The translations under genes were made by a program, and so were the position numbers. 36,032 nt of DNA from Candidatus Methylomirabilota bacterium (GTDB lineage Bacteria; Methylomirabilota; Methylomirabilia; Methylomirabilales; CSP1-5): contig JAPUFX010000134.1 of NCBI GenBank assembly GCA_027293415.1, positions 1 through 36,032 of the forward strand. The letters are read 5' to 3'. Below are positions 24,955-34,239 of the stretch, in pieces. The notes under the pieces were generated by a model. That model made no database searches. It was not told the origin of the DNA and worked only from the letters and a program-made list of their open reading frames with translations. Positions within the stretch are counted from its first letter, which is position 1, and the number at the start of each line of letters is the position of its first letter.

Positions 24955-24961
24955 CGCTCGT

Positions 24962-25047
24962 ACACCGATGACCGTAAACCGATGACCGAGAAGAATAAAA
25001 AGGGACATCTGTTTCTGTTGTCGGTCATCGGACGTCGGTCGTCGAAA
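24962..25047. repeat. Heptanucleotide hairpin between pgk and tpiA
   Basis: ACCGATG/ACCGTAA-type words (24962-24990) face TCGGTCA, TCGGACG, TCGGTCG (25021-25043). CCGATGACCGA pairs perfectly with TCGGTCATCGG. It reaches to within a few bases of the tpiA start codon and of the pgk stop. Confidence 0.8.
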
Positions 25048-25048
25048 T

Positions 25049-26239
25049 TTATTGCTTATCGGTTAAAGCCGCGATCCCGGGCAGTTCCTTTCCCTCGAGA
25101 AACTCCAAAGATGCTCCTCCCCCCGTCGAAATGTGAGTCATCTTATCTGCCACCCCTGCCTGGACCACCGCTGCCGCGGTATCTCCCCCACCGATGATCG
25201 AGCTACCCCCGCTAGCCGCGACTGCAGCCGCGACGGCCCAAGTCCCCTCATGAAATGGGGGAGTTTCGAAGACGCCCATGGGGCCGTTCCAGAGAACCGT
25301 CCGTGCCCCTTTGATTATCACAGCAAAAGCCTCTTGCGTCTTGGGACCGATGTCGAGGGCCATCCACCCCTCGGGAATTTCAGGGCCATCCACCACCCGA
25401 GTCGGGGCATTGGGCTCGATCCGTTCCGCCACGACATGGTCGGGAGGCAGCAGGAAGGGGACCTTGGCGGCCCGGGCCGCTTTCATCGTCTCGCGAGCCA
25501 ACTCCAGTTTGTCCTCATCCACCAAGGACTTGCCCACCGAACCCCCTACCGCTTTCAAGAACGTATAGGCCATGCCGCCCCCGAGCAGGAACGTGTCCAC
25601 CTTCTCGATCAGGTTCTTCAGGACCCCAATCTTGTCCGAGACCTTTGCCCCTCCCATGATCGCCACAAATGGATCTTCCGGAGCGGTGAGGAGCTTTCCG
25701 AGGTATTCGATTTCCTTTCTCAAGAGAAAGCCGCACGCCGCGACCGGGACAAAATGGGTAATGCCGGCCGTCGACGCATGAGCCCGGTGCGCAGCGCCGA
25801 ATGCGTCGTTGACGTACACATCGCAGAGGTCCGCAAGGGTCCTGGCGAAATCCTCCGCATTTTTCTCCTCCTCCGGGTGAAAGCGCAGGTTTTCGAGGAG
25901 AAGGACTTCGCCGGGCCGTAGGGCTTTTACAGCCGCCTGCACCCCTGCTCCAATACAATTCTCGACCATTCGCACGGGTGCCGCGAGAAGCTGCGACAGA
26001 TGTTCGGCAACCGGTTTCAGGGTGAACGCCGGGGAAGGCTTGCCTTTGGGCCGACCGAGGTGGGAACAGAGGATCACTTTTGCCCGCTGCTCACGGGCAT
26101 AGCGGATCGTGGGCAAACTCTCCCGGATCCGGGTATCATCGGTCACCTGGCCGTCCTTCAGGGGGACGTTGAAGTCCACGCGGATCAGGATCCTCTTGCC
26201 CTTGAGCTCGACTTCGTCGATGCATACCTTATTAAACAT
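25049..26239 (-). CDS. pgk: Phosphoglycerate kinase
   Basis: Glycolytic/gluconeogenic kinase, 396 residues, usual length. Seen: RVDFNVPLKDG near the start, RIRESLPTIRYA, SHLGRPKG, the hinge and nucleotide motifs FVAIMGGAKVSDKIGVL and NGPMGVFE, and the C-terminal GGGDTAAAV and STGGGASLEFLEGKELPG. It lies between gap and tpiA. The bases before the ATG are heptad repeat (TGAACGGGCCCA) without a normal Shine-Dalgarno. Confidence 0.97.
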   Translation of the reverse strand: MFNKVCIDEVELKGKRILIRVDFNVPLKDGQVTDDTRIRESLPTIRYAREQRAKVILCSHLGRPKGKPSPAFTLKPVAEHLSQLLAAPVRMVENCIGAGVQAAVKALRPGEVLLLENLRFHPEEEKNAEDFARTLADLCDVYVNDAFGAAHRAHASTAGITHFVPVAACGFLLRKEIEYLGKLLTAPEDPFVAIMGGAKVSDKIGVLKNLIEKVDTFLLGGGMAYTFLKAVGGSVGKSLVDEDKLELARETMKAARAAKVPFLLPPDHVVAERIEPNAPTRVVDGPEIPEGWMALDIGPKTQEAFAVIIKGARTVLWNGPMGVFETPPFHEGTWAVAAAVAASGGSSIIGGGDTAAAVVQAGVADKMTHISTGGGASLEFLEGKELPGIAALTDKQ

Positions 26240-26245
26240 TGGGCC

Positions 26246-26340
26246 CGTTCATGGTTGAGGGTTCATGGTTCAGAGTTCAGCCCAGCGTCAGTTCAGTCCG
26301 CATCACTTCACCATGAACCATGAACCGTGAACTGTGAACC
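26246..26340. repeat. Heptanucleotide hairpin (GTTCATG words) between gap and pgk
   Basis: GTTCATG, GTTGAGG, GTTCATG, GTTCAGA, GTTCAGC on the left; ACCATGA, ACCATGA, ACCGTGA, ACTGTGA on the right. The same word family, in the same arrangement, occurs at 33701-33795. Confidence 0.8.
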
Positions 26341-26343
26341 AAT

Positions 26344-27384
<1,041 letters not shown>

Positions 27385-27387
27385 TCA

Positions 27388-27410
27388 GTGAAATGTAAAT
27401 CGTAAATCGA
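27388..27410. repeat. Short one-armed heptad run in the gap leader
   Basis: GAAATGTAAATCGTAAATCG contains two GTAAATC words in 7-base register, downstream of the gap promoter. No inverted arm is visible, so membership of the heptad family is tentative. Confidence 0.35.
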
Positions 27411-27429
27411 AAAGACCAATTTTTATTTA

Positions 27430-27458
27430 ATAATAGAGGCGATATTCAGCGAAGTCAA
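27430..27458 (-). promoter_or_regulatory. Sigma-70 promoter of gap-pgk-tpiA-secG
   Basis: On the minus strand, TTGACT (27458-27453), a 17-base spacer and TATTAT (27435-27430), each 5 of 6. It starts directly behind the comF stop codon, in the only strongly AT-rich stretch of the area, and gives a leader of about 75 bases. Confidence 0.75.
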
Positions 27459-27460
27459 CC

Positions 27461-28222
27461 TTACAGCGCCCGCGCCAGGGTGTAGACAAGGACCCTCTGA
27501 GCACCGGCTTTCATCAAAACCTTCGCACACTCGTTGACGGTCGCCCCGGTCGTGAGCACATCATCCACCAGGAGGAAAGTCCGATCTTTGATCTTCTCCG
27601 GATTTCCGACGGCAAAGGCTCCACGAACATTCCGCACGCGCTCCCGACGCTTGCCGGTCTGCGGGAGGGTTGGACGGATCCGCCGCAGAGTCTTCCGGAG
27701 GACGGGCCGCTGCAGACGTTTCCCGACAACCCTGGCCAAAATCTCGGCCTGGTTAAACCCACGCTCTCGCTCACGATTCCGGTGGAGGGGAACCGGCACG
27801 ACCGCATCAAGGGTGGGATGACCAAAGAGGTGCGTTGCCCGGTCGGCCATGAGACGGCCCAGGGGTCCGCCCAGGGCATCCCTCCGGCCGTGCTTGAAGA
27901 GAAGGAGGACCTCGCGGAGGGGATCATCTCGCTCATAGAGAAGGGCCGAGCGAGCGAGAAGGTATTGAGGCTGCCGAACTCGACAACCTTGGCACAGATG
28001 AGACGGGGGATGGACGACAGTGTGCCCCCAAAAGGGCCGCCCACATCGAGGACAGAAGGGAGGGTCAAGGAACTTAACCCGGCCCCAGCAACCCCCACAG
28101 ACGACCGACCGAGAGCCGAGCCCGAGGGTGCCCTCACAGACGGCACATCGGGCCGGGAGCAGGAACCGGAGGAAGGAGAAATAGAATTCCAGGCCCCACC
28201 GCTTCGATCGCGCGAGCCTCAC
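27461..28222 (-). CDS. ComF-family phosphoribosyltransferase-like protein
   Basis: About 253 residues from GTG 28222 (AAGGGG six bases upstream). A zinc-ribbon N-terminus has four CxxC pairs (CAVC, CGGC, CPRC, CQGC), then YERDDPLREVLLLFKHGRRDAL and VPVPLHRNRERERGFNQAEILA, ending in the PRPP-binding loop FLLVDDVLTTGATVNECA. Relatives act in DNA uptake (ComF) or are housekeeping proteins of unclear role; no other competence gene is present here. The frame remains open upstream to 28399, but that part overlaps the dksA-like gene and is not conserved in style. Confidence 0.9.
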   Translation of the reverse strand: MRLARSKRWGLEFYFSFLRFLLPARCAVCEGTLGLGSRSVVCGGCWGRVKFLDPPFCPRCGRPFWGHTVVHPPSHLCQGCRVRQPQYLLARSALLYERDDPLREVLLLFKHGRRDALGGPLGRLMADRATHLFGHPTLDAVVPVPLHRNRERERGFNQAEILARVVGKRLQRPVLRKTLRRIRPTLPQTGKRRERVRNVRGAFAVGNPEKIKDRTFLLVDDVLTTGATVNECAKVLMKAGAQRVLVYTLARAL

Positions 28223-28299
28223 GTGGTGCCCCTTGTCGAGGGAGGGTGCCAAGGTAGGCCTAAAATCACAGGGGGGAGAACGGTCCGGGAAGGAGCGGT

Positions 28300-28641
28300 T
28301 TATTGGCGCTCCTCCTCCTCCTGGCATGAGATGCAGTACTCCGCAAAGGGGACGGCTTCCAAGCGCTTGAGGGCAATCTCCCCCTCGCACTTTTCGCACT
28401 TACCGTAGGTGCGGAGACGGATCTTCTCCAAGGCGGCATCCACCTGCCGTAACAGCCGCCTGTCAGCATCTCCCAGCGAGAGGAGAAACTCCTTGGTGTA
28501 CGCGTTGGCCGCTTGGTCGGCCAGGTCTAAGGTTCCACTACCCGTCTCGAGATTGCTCGCCTGGGCACGGACCCCGCTCAAGAGCCCTTTTCGCTTTCCG
28601 AGGAGCCATTTCTCTAGTTCCTTTAGCTTCGATGCCCTCAC
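28300..28641 (-). CDS. DksA/TraR-type zinc-finger protein
   Basis: 113 residues from GTG 28641, with AGGGGGAG just upstream. A coiled coil (about 5-75) carries DLADQA at 39-44, matching the DxxDxA tip motif of DksA. The C4 zinc finger is C82-x2-C85-x17-C103-x2-C106 (YGKCEKCEGEI ... AEYCISC). Such proteins enter the RNA polymerase secondary channel or act as general stress/sporulation regulators. The longer open frame up to 29001 is antisense-like and overlaps rsfS. It lies between rsfS and comF. Confidence 0.87.
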   Translation of the reverse strand: MRASKLKELEKWLLGKRKGLLSGVRAQASNLETGSGTLDLADQAANAYTKEFLLSLGDADRRLLRQVDAALEKIRLRTYGKCEKCEGEIALKRLEAVPFAEYCISCQEEEERQ

Positions 28642-28650
28642 CTGCTCCCC

Positions 28651-28683
28651 CTCTTCTCTCGCTCTTCTCTCGCTCTTCTCTCG
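28651..28683. repeat. Three perfect tandem 11-base units upstream of the dksA-like gene
   Basis: CTCTTCTCTCG is repeated three times without change. On the transcribed strand this is purine-rich (CGAGAGAAGAG) and merges with the ribosome binding site of the following GTG start. Confidence 0.8.
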
Positions 28684-28753
28684 TGAATTTTGTGGACCGG
28701 ATGTGGTGATCTTGTCAGTCGCGATGTAGCCGCTCACCCGAGCCAAACCATCT

Positions 28754-29107
28754 CTAGCGTTGGTACTCCCGTTGCGGCGCATCCGCCCAAAGCCGCTCCA
28801 GATTGTAGTAGCGCCGCGTTTCTTCGTCGAAAATATGTATGACGAGATCATGGTAGTCAAGCAAAATCCACCGCGCCCCATGATACCCTTCCCGGTGGTG
28901 TGGGCGGATGTGCATCTTCTCGAGACACTCCCCGATGTGATCGGCAATGGCGCGCACGTGTCGGTCCGAATCCGCACTGCAGACAAGAAAATGATCCGCA
29001 ATACTAGAGATCCCCCGGAGGTCCATGATAATGGGATGCCTGGCTTTGACCTCCCAGGCAGCGTGCGCTGCCAGATCGACCAGTCGGTTCGGTTCTATTC
29101 TTCCCAT
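28754..29107 (-). CDS. rsfS: Ribosomal silencing factor RsfS
   Basis: Binds L14 on the large subunit and blocks subunit joining in starvation. 117 residues with the family landmarks IIMDLRGISSIADHFLVCSADSDRHVRAIADHI and GYHGARWILLDYHDLVIHIFDEETRRYYNLERLWADAP. It overlaps the end of nadD by 13 bases, the common nadD-rsfS order. GGAGG touches the ATG, too close for normal use, so translation may be coupled to nadD. Confidence 0.95.
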   Translation of the reverse strand: MGRIEPNRLVDLAAHAAWEVKARHPIIMDLRGISSIADHFLVCSADSDRHVRAIADHIGECLEKMHIRPHHREGYHGARWILLDYHDLVIHIFDEETRRYYNLERLWADAPQREYQR

Positions 29108-29829
29108 CCTCCAAGGAGGCTCCCCTGAACCCCCTCACTCGTAATCCCCTTCGATCGCTGATAGAGCTTATTCTTGGCCATATAAGCGGCCACCGTATCG
29201 GGGACCAAGAACCGGATGCTCCGCCCCTCCTCCACCAGCTGTCGGATCTCCCGGGAGGAGAGATCCAAGGAGACCACTTCCACCAACAGCACCAGGCCGG
29301 GGACCGGCCCCTCTTGACTCAGCTCCGGAGTCACCTCTGAGATCTTCAGGTACTTAAACTGGGGATTGCCCAGTTGTCGCCGCTGCTCGGGCGTGAGCGT
29401 ATCTTCCACTTCGTCCAGACGCCAGCCGGGTCGGGCGGTGACGATCACCTGCGCCAGCCGCAGGATCTCCCCAGCCTCTTTCCACATGCTCATCTCCAGA
29501 AAGGCGTCCACCCCCATGATGAAGTAGAGGTGGGTCTCGGGCCCGTACAACTTGAGTAGCTCCCGCATCGTCTCCGCGGAGTACGACCGGCCCGGCCGAT
29601 TCAGCTCGATTGGAGAGACAGTGAAGTACGGGGCAAAGACCGTGGCCAGCGAGACCATTTCATACCGATGGATCGGCGCCGCCACGTCTTGGTCGGCTTT
29701 GTGAGGCGGACGGGCCGCCGGGACAAAAATAATGTGATCGAGCCCGAAGGCCCAGTAGATCTCCTCGGCCGCCCGGAGATGGCCGAGATGAATCGGATCA
29801 AAAGTCCCCCCCGTCACACCGATACGCAT
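29095..29829 (-). CDS. nadD: Nicotinate-nucleotide adenylyltransferase
   Basis: NAD biosynthesis: adenylylates nicotinate mononucleotide. About 244 residues. The nucleotidyltransferase motif GVTGGTFDPIHLGHLRAAEE is at the N-terminus, followed by FVPAARPPHK, a phosphate-binding SSREIRQLVEEGRSIRFLVPDTVAAYM and the family core YFIMGVDAFLEMSMWKEAGEIL. The start is ATG 29829; a GTG lies just before it. It belongs to the block proB-proA-nadD-rsfS. Confidence 0.95.
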   Translation of the reverse strand: MRIGVTGGTFDPIHLGHLRAAEEIYWAFGLDHIIFVPAARPPHKADQDVAAPIHRYEMVSLATVFAPYFTVSPIELNRPGRSYSAETMRELLKLYGPETHLYFIMGVDAFLEMSMWKEAGEILRLAQVIVTARPGWRLDEVEDTLTPEQRRQLGNPQFKYLKISEVTPELSQEGPVPGLVLLVEVVSLDLSSREIRQLVEEGRSIRFLVPDTVAAYMAKNKLYQRSKGITSEGVQGSLLGGWEE

Positions 29830-29842
29830 CACGAAACCCGCG

Positions 29843-30014
29843 CTATCATCTGTCCGCTGTCAGCAATCAGCAAGAAAATAATTAAGCGGTGCCGCTCATG
29901 TATGTTCGCCGCCCCCACCCCTGCAACTTTCCTACGGCCGATCTTCCAAGCTTGCCAGCATACCAGCCTCTTTGCTCCTTCTTGCTGACTGCTGACGGCT
30001 GATTGCTGACCGCT
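29843..30014. repeat. Heptanucleotide hairpin (GTCAGCA words) between proA and nadD
   Basis: The left arm is CTGTCCG, CTGTCAG, CAATCAG, CAAG (29850-29873). The right arm is CTTGCTG, ACTGCTG, ACGGCTG, ATTGCTG, ACCGCTC (29985-30014). The loop of about 110 bases shows no gene. Confidence 0.75.
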
Positions 30015-30016
30015 CG

Positions 30017-31273
30017 TTAACGGCGGGAGTCCCGGACCTGGCCTTCGCCCAGCACGATGAATTTCGCACAGGTCAATTCTTTGAGCCCCATAGGGCCCCG
30101 CGCGTGAAGTTTCTGTGTGCTGATGCCAATCTCTGCCCCCATGCCGAACTCCCCCCCATCGGCAAAGCGGGTGGAGGCGTTTACAAAGACCGTCCCGGCA
30201 TCCACCTCGCGGAGGAAGCGCATCGCCCGACCATAATCAGCAGTGACGATTCCTTCGGCCAGTCCCGACCCGTACTGACAAATATGCACCACTGCCTCTT
30301 CAAACGATCCCACCACCTTGATGGAGAGGATCAGGTCAAGATATTCGGTCTCCCAATCGATGTCCGTGGCTTTCGTCAGATGGGGCAGGATTGCCCGGGT
30401 TTGGGGGCATCCTCTGAGCTCTACGCCAGCGGATTCGAGGCGCGCCGCCATCTTGGGAAGGGCTTCAACTGCAACCTGCTCGTGCACGAGCAAGGTCTCA
30501 AGGGCATTGCAGACCCCTGGCCGCTCTACCTTGGCGTTAAAGACTATCTCCTCGGCCATCGAGATATCGGCCGCCACGTCCACATAGATATGACAGAGAC
30601 CCTTCTCGTGGGCAATCACCGGGATCGTGGACATCTCCTTCACTGTCCGGACGAGTTCTTCCCCCCCTCTGGGGATGACCAGATCGATGTACCGATCGAG
30701 CTTGAGGAGGGTGTGCACCGCCGCTCGATCAGTAGTCTGCACGATCCCCACCACTCCCTTGGGGAGGCCCACGGTCTCCGCCGAAGCCGTCAGGACAGCC
30801 GCGATCGCTGTGTTGCTCCGGATGGCCTCGGAGCCGCCTCGCAAGAGAATGGCGTTGCCAGTCTTGATGCACAAGCCTGTCACGTCGGCGGTCACATTCG
30901 GCCGGGACTCGTAGATCACAGCAATAACGCCCAGAGGGACCCGCATGCGACCCACCCAGAGGCCATTGGGGCGTCGCTCCAACGCGGTTGCCTCCCCGAC
31001 CGGATCCGGAAGGGCCGCTACCTCTCGCAGACCTTGCGCCATTGCCCGCACGCGCTCGGGGCTGAGCCGCAGCCGATCCAGAAAGGCGGACGGGTGCCCC
31101 GTCCCCTCCGCCGCGGCCAGATCTTGAGCGTTGACTTGGAGAATCTCTTCCTGGCGATCGAGCAGGCCTTCCGCCATCGCATGCAGGGCTCGATTCTTGA
31201 CCTCGGTAGAGGCAAGGGCCATAGCTCGTGCCGCCTCTCGGGCTTGGCCGGCCAACGCCTCCACTTCTTTCAT
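30017..31273 (-). CDS. proA: Gamma-glutamyl phosphate reductase
   Basis: Second step of proline synthesis, NADPH-dependent. 418 residues, usual length. Seen: GVIAVIYESRPNVTADVTGLCIKTGNAILLRGGSEA, DLVIPRGGEELV, catalytic cysteine in VERPGVCNALETLLVH, and FVNASTRFADGGEFGMGAEIGISTQKLHARGPMGL. The start overlaps the proB stop by four bases, and AAGGAG precedes the ATG. Confidence 0.97.
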   Translation of the reverse strand: MKEVEALAGQAREAARAMALASTEVKNRALHAMAEGLLDRQEEILQVNAQDLAAAEGTGHPSAFLDRLRLSPERVRAMAQGLREVAALPDPVGEATALERRPNGLWVGRMRVPLGVIAVIYESRPNVTADVTGLCIKTGNAILLRGGSEAIRSNTAIAAVLTASAETVGLPKGVVGIVQTTDRAAVHTLLKLDRYIDLVIPRGGEELVRTVKEMSTIPVIAHEKGLCHIYVDVAADISMAEEIVFNAKVERPGVCNALETLLVHEQVAVEALPKMAARLESAGVELRGCPQTRAILPHLTKATDIDWETEYLDLILSIKVVGSFEEAVVHICQYGSGLAEGIVTADYGRAMRFLREVDAGTVFVNASTRFADGGEFGMGAEIGISTQKLHARGPMGLKELTCAKFIVLGEGQVRDSRR

Positions 31274-32406
31274 TTCGCTCCTTCCAGGATCACCAGGTTA
31301 TCTCGGTGTATGACCTCGTCAGAGTGTTTGTACCCCAAGACTTGCTCAATCTCACTACTCTTGCGTCCCTTGATCCGCTCCACTTCCTCCGCGCTGTAGT
31401 TGACGAGGCCTCGGGCAAACTCCCCCCCCTCCGCGGCCAGGATCGATACCACGTCCCCGACCTGAAACGACTTGACCGTCCCCTGGATCCCTGAGGGGAG
31501 AAGACTCCGCCCTTGGTGGATCAGCGCCCGTGTAGCACCCGCATCTACCCGGACCCCCCCTCGGGGACGCGTGGCGAAGGCCAGCCACCGTTTCCGGCTC
31601 CCCATCCTGACGGCCCGGGAGAGAAAGAGGGTCCCCAGGGACTCGCCGCTCAAGAGGCGGAGGAGGATGTCTGGCGTGAAACCGTTGGCGACGATCGTGG
31701 GAATTTGGGACGCGGTGGCCAGTCGGGCTGCCTCTACTTTGGATGCCATACCCCCGATCCCGACGAGGGTCCGGGAGGGACCCGCCCAAAAGGCATCAGA
31801 GGGAAACGGACTGGACAGAACCGGGATCAGCCGTGCCCCAGGATCGGTGCGCGGGTCCGCCGTATAGAGACCCTCCTGATCGGTGAGCATCACCAAAAGA
31901 TCCGCATTTACAAATGAAGCGACCAGCGCCGATAGGATGTCATTATCCCCGAACTTGATCTCTTCCACCGCCACGGTATCATTCTCGTTCACGATGGGGA
32001 GAACATTGAGAGCGAGAAGAGTGAAAAGGGTGTTCCGGGCATTGAGATATCGGACTCGGTCATGGACATCTTCCCGCGTGAGCAGGATCTGGGCGACCTT
32101 GATCCCGAACGGAGCAAAGGCCTCCTCGTAGGTAGCCATCAGTGCACTCTGACCGATGGCGGCCGCGGCCTGTTTCAGGGGGATGCTTCGCAGTCGCTCC
32201 TCGCGCTCGAGCCTTTCGATCCCGGCCAACATAGCCCCTGAAGAGACCAGGACCGTCTGCACCCCCTTGGCCATCAGGGTCGCAATCTGCTTTGCCAGTC
32301 CCTGGATCGCCGCCACGTCCAAGCCTGGAGTGCCCCCGGACAGGACCCCCGTCCCGACCTTGACCACGAGACGTCGAACCTCATTGCACAGCTCGACCCG
32401 GTTCAT
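31270..32406 (-). CDS. proB: Glutamate 5-kinase with PUA domain
   Basis: First and feedback-regulated step of proline synthesis. 378 residues: amino-acid-kinase domain (VVKVGTGVLSGG, VLVSSGAMLAGIERL, LPIVNENDTVAVEEIKFGDND, VGIGGMASKVEAARLA) and a C-terminal PUA domain (about 280-365, GGVRVDAGATRALIHQGRSLLPSGI). It overlaps obgE and proA by four bases each, a tightly coupled trio. Confidence 0.97.
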   Translation of the reverse strand: MNRVELCNEVRRLVVKVGTGVLSGGTPGLDVAAIQGLAKQIATLMAKGVQTVLVSSGAMLAGIERLEREERLRSIPLKQAAAAIGQSALMATYEEAFAPFGIKVAQILLTREDVHDRVRYLNARNTLFTLLALNVLPIVNENDTVAVEEIKFGDNDILSALVASFVNADLLVMLTDQEGLYTADPRTDPGARLIPVLSSPFPSDAFWAGPSRTLVGIGGMASKVEAARLATASQIPTIVANGFTPDILLRLLSGESLGTLFLSRAVRMGSRKRWLAFATRPRGGVRVDAGATRALIHQGRSLLPSGIQGTVKSFQVGDVVSILAAEGGEFARGLVNYSAEEVERIKGRKSSEIEQVLGYKHSDEVIHRDNLVILEGAK

Positions 32407-33413
32407 CGAACTTCCTTCTGGCCAGGCGCTAGGCTCAGACCCTGTCGAAGGCCATCCTTGAGGGCAGAAAGGCCTGTTCCTGTTAAAGCCGAGATGGGGT
32501 ACAGCGGAATCCCCCGCCCGGCAAAATAGGACTGGCAGCGCGCCAGGTTTTTCTCATGAGGGAGATCGATCTTATTGGCCGCCGCCAGTCGGGGGAGATG
32601 CCCGAGGGGGCGACCGTACGCGGTGAGCTCTTCCTCCACGTCTTGGAACGCCTTGAGCGGGTCGTGTCCCCCTGAGATATCGAGCACGTGAACGATCACG
32701 CGAACCCGCTCAATATGGCGAAGAAAGGTCAGACCAAGCCCGGCACCTTCCGAGGCCCCAGCGATGAGCCCCGGGATATCGGCGACTGTCACTCGCTCGG
32801 TGAGGGAAAAGTCGAGAACCCCCAGGTTGGGAACCAGGGTCGTGAAGGGGTAGTCGGCAATCTTGGGCTGCGCAGCGGTGAGGGCCTGAAGAAGCGTGGA
32901 CTTTCCGGCGTTGGGAGCACCCACCAACCCGATCTCGGCGAGGAGTTTAAGCTCCAAGAGCAGGTTGCGCTCCTCGCCCGCCGCCCCGTCCTCGGCATTC
33001 CGCGGGGCTCGACGCGTTGCCGTCGCGAACGCGGCGTTTCCTCGCCCGCCCCGGCCACCTCGCGCGACCAGGACTCGTTGTCTCTCTTCGGTGAGATCCC
33101 CCAGGATCTCGCCGGTCTCCCCATCCTTGATCACCGTGCCCAAGGGAACCCGGATGACCACATCGGCCCCATCACGGCCGTGCTTCTTCTTGCCCTGCCC
33201 GTGTTTCCCTCCTGGCGCCCGGTAGACCTGCTGGTACTTCGGATCGATGAGCGTCCTCACCGACCGAGAGGCCTCCATGAGGAGGCTGCCTCCCCGTCCT
33301 CCGTCCCCCCCGTCCGGGCCGCCCCTGGGGACGTGCTTTTCACGCCGAAAACTGACGCAGCCCTTTCCGCCGTGACCCGCCTTGACCCTGATCCGGGCAA
33401 CATCAATGAACAC
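32403..33413 (-). CDS. obgE: Obg-family GTPase
   Basis: Ribosome-associated GTPase for large-subunit assembly and stress control. 336 residues: glycine-rich Obg fold (1-158, GHGGKGCVSFRREKHVPRGGPDGGDGG), then the G domain with P-loop GAPNAGKSTLL, switch II DIPGLIAGASEGAGLG and the guanine-specificity element NKIDLP. The C-terminal OCT domain found in some Firmicutes Obg proteins is missing, as in many Gram-negative versions. It follows rpmA by five bases. Confidence 0.96.
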   Translation of the reverse strand: MFIDVARIRVKAGHGGKGCVSFRREKHVPRGGPDGGDGGRGGSLLMEASRSVRTLIDPKYQQVYRAPGGKHGQGKKKHGRDGADVVIRVPLGTVIKDGETGEILGDLTEERQRVLVARGGRGGRGNAAFATATRRAPRNAEDGAAGEERNLLLELKLLAEIGLVGAPNAGKSTLLQALTAAQPKIADYPFTTLVPNLGVLDFSLTERVTVADIPGLIAGASEGAGLGLTFLRHIERVRVIVHVLDISGGHDPLKAFQDVEEELTAYGRPLGHLPRLAAANKIDLPHEKNLARCQSYFAGRGIPLYPISALTGTGLSALKDGLRQGLSLAPGQKEVR

Positions 33414-33418
33414 GGAGT

Positions 33419-33691
33419 TTAGGGAGTTTTCTCAGGCTCAACCGGAGCAATGTTCACAAACCGGCCTCGCCCCTCACGCTGCACAACGGAAACGGTCCCG
33501 GTCACCTTCGCATAGAGAGTATCATCCCGACCGATCCCGACATTCCAGCCAGGCTTGAACCTGGTCCCGCGCTGCCGAACGAGGATGCTCCCGCCGGAGA
33601 CCAACTGCCCAGAGAACGCCTTCATCCCGAGCCGCTTCGCGTGGCTCTCCCGGCCGTTTTTCGTACTGCCCAATCCCTTTTTATGCGCCAT
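33419..33691 (-). CDS. rpmA: 50S ribosomal protein L27
   Basis: 90 residues with the usual N-terminus [22 protein letters not shown] and the [34 protein letters not shown] core. No processed N-terminal extension of the Firmicutes type is present. GGAGGG precedes the ATG. It lies between rplU and obgE, the usual order, with a heptad hairpin in the rplU-rpmA spacer. Confidence 0.97.
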   Translation of the reverse strand: MAHKKGLGSTKNGRESHAKRLGMKAFSGQLVSGGSILVRQRGTRFKPGWNVGIGRDDTLYAKVTGTVSVVQREGRGRFVNIAPVEPEKTP

Positions 33692-33700
33692 CTTTCCCTC

Positions 33701-33795
33701 CGTTCATGGTTCACGGTTCATAGTTCACGGCAAATGCCTCGGAGAGGGCTCATGTGGAACTCTATTTCTGAAACGTGAACCCTGAACTATGAACC
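33701..33795. repeat. Heptanucleotide hairpin (GTTCATG words) between rplU and rpmA
   Basis: GTTCATG, GTTCACG, GTTCATA, GTTCACG on the left; CGTGAAC, CCTGAAC, TATGAAC on the right. GGTTCATAGTTCA (33715-33727) pairs perfectly with TGAACTATGAACC (33782-33794). It ends at the rplU stop codon. Confidence 0.82.
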
Positions 33796-34104
33796 AACCG
33801 CGATTTCCTCGACCCGCAGCCGGGTCAGCCGCTGACGGTGTCCAGTCTTTCGCCGGTACTTCTTTCGCCGCTTGAACTTGAAGACCGTAACCTTTGCGCT
33901 CCGGACCTGCCCCAAGATGGTTGCGCGTACTTTCGCCCCTGGCACCAGGGGAGATCCAATCTGGACTTTCTCTCCCTCGGCGACCAAGAGGATCCGAGAA
34001 AGCTCCACGACCTCGCCCACGTCCCCGGGCACACGCTCCACGGCAACAACACCCCCTGGGGCCATCCGATATTGCTTTCCACCAGTTTCTACCACCGCGT
34101 ACAT
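33787..34104 (-). CDS. rplU: 50S ribosomal protein L21
   Basis: 105 residues from ATG 34104 (MYAVVETGGKQYRM), with GGGAGG upstream. The characteristic FKFKRRKKYRRKTGHRQRLTRLRVEEI is at the C-terminus. The longer open frame to 34158 adds 18 residues that cross the promoter and is rejected. It heads rplU-rpmA-obgE-proB-proA-nadD-rsfS. The last codons overlap the repeat arm downstream. Confidence 0.96.
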   Translation of the reverse strand: MYAVVETGGKQYRMAPGGVVAVERVPGDVGEVVELSRILLVAEGEKVQIGSPLVPGAKVRATILGQVRSAKVTVFKFKRRKKYRRKTGHRQRLTRLRVEEIAVGS

Positions 34105-34139
34105 CCCAACCTCCCTCACAATTGACAACCGGATCTTTT

Positions 34140-34168
34140 CTTTTACCAAGAATACCAACGGCTGTCAA
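34140..34168 (-). promoter_or_regulatory. Sigma-70 promoter of rplU
   Basis: On the minus strand, perfect TTGACA (34168-34163), a 17-base spacer, then TGgTAAAAG (-10 hexamer 34145-34140). It lies about 40 bases upstream of the rplU ATG. A perfect TATAAT also occurs at 34205-34200 but lacks a -35 at proper distance. Confidence 0.5.
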
Positions 34169-34239
34169 GAAACCCGGCGACGCGCAAACCGCCCCCTGCA
34201 TTATAGGGAAAGCCCCGGAGTGCGGGTAGCAAGATGCCG

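Noticed and set aside
24026-25047. Possible CRISPR array (regularly spaced short words)
   Set aside because: The words are 7 bases and contiguous with no unique spacers, arms are inverted, and no cas genes occur.
28642-29001. N-terminal extension of the dksA-like frame to 29001
   Set aside because: It overlaps most of rsfS in another frame; the GTG at 28641 has a good ribosome binding site and gives a normal-length protein.
30104-31399. 431-codon open frame on the plus strand
   Set aside because: Antisense to proA and the end of proB, both with full family motifs; no start signals and no family resemblance.
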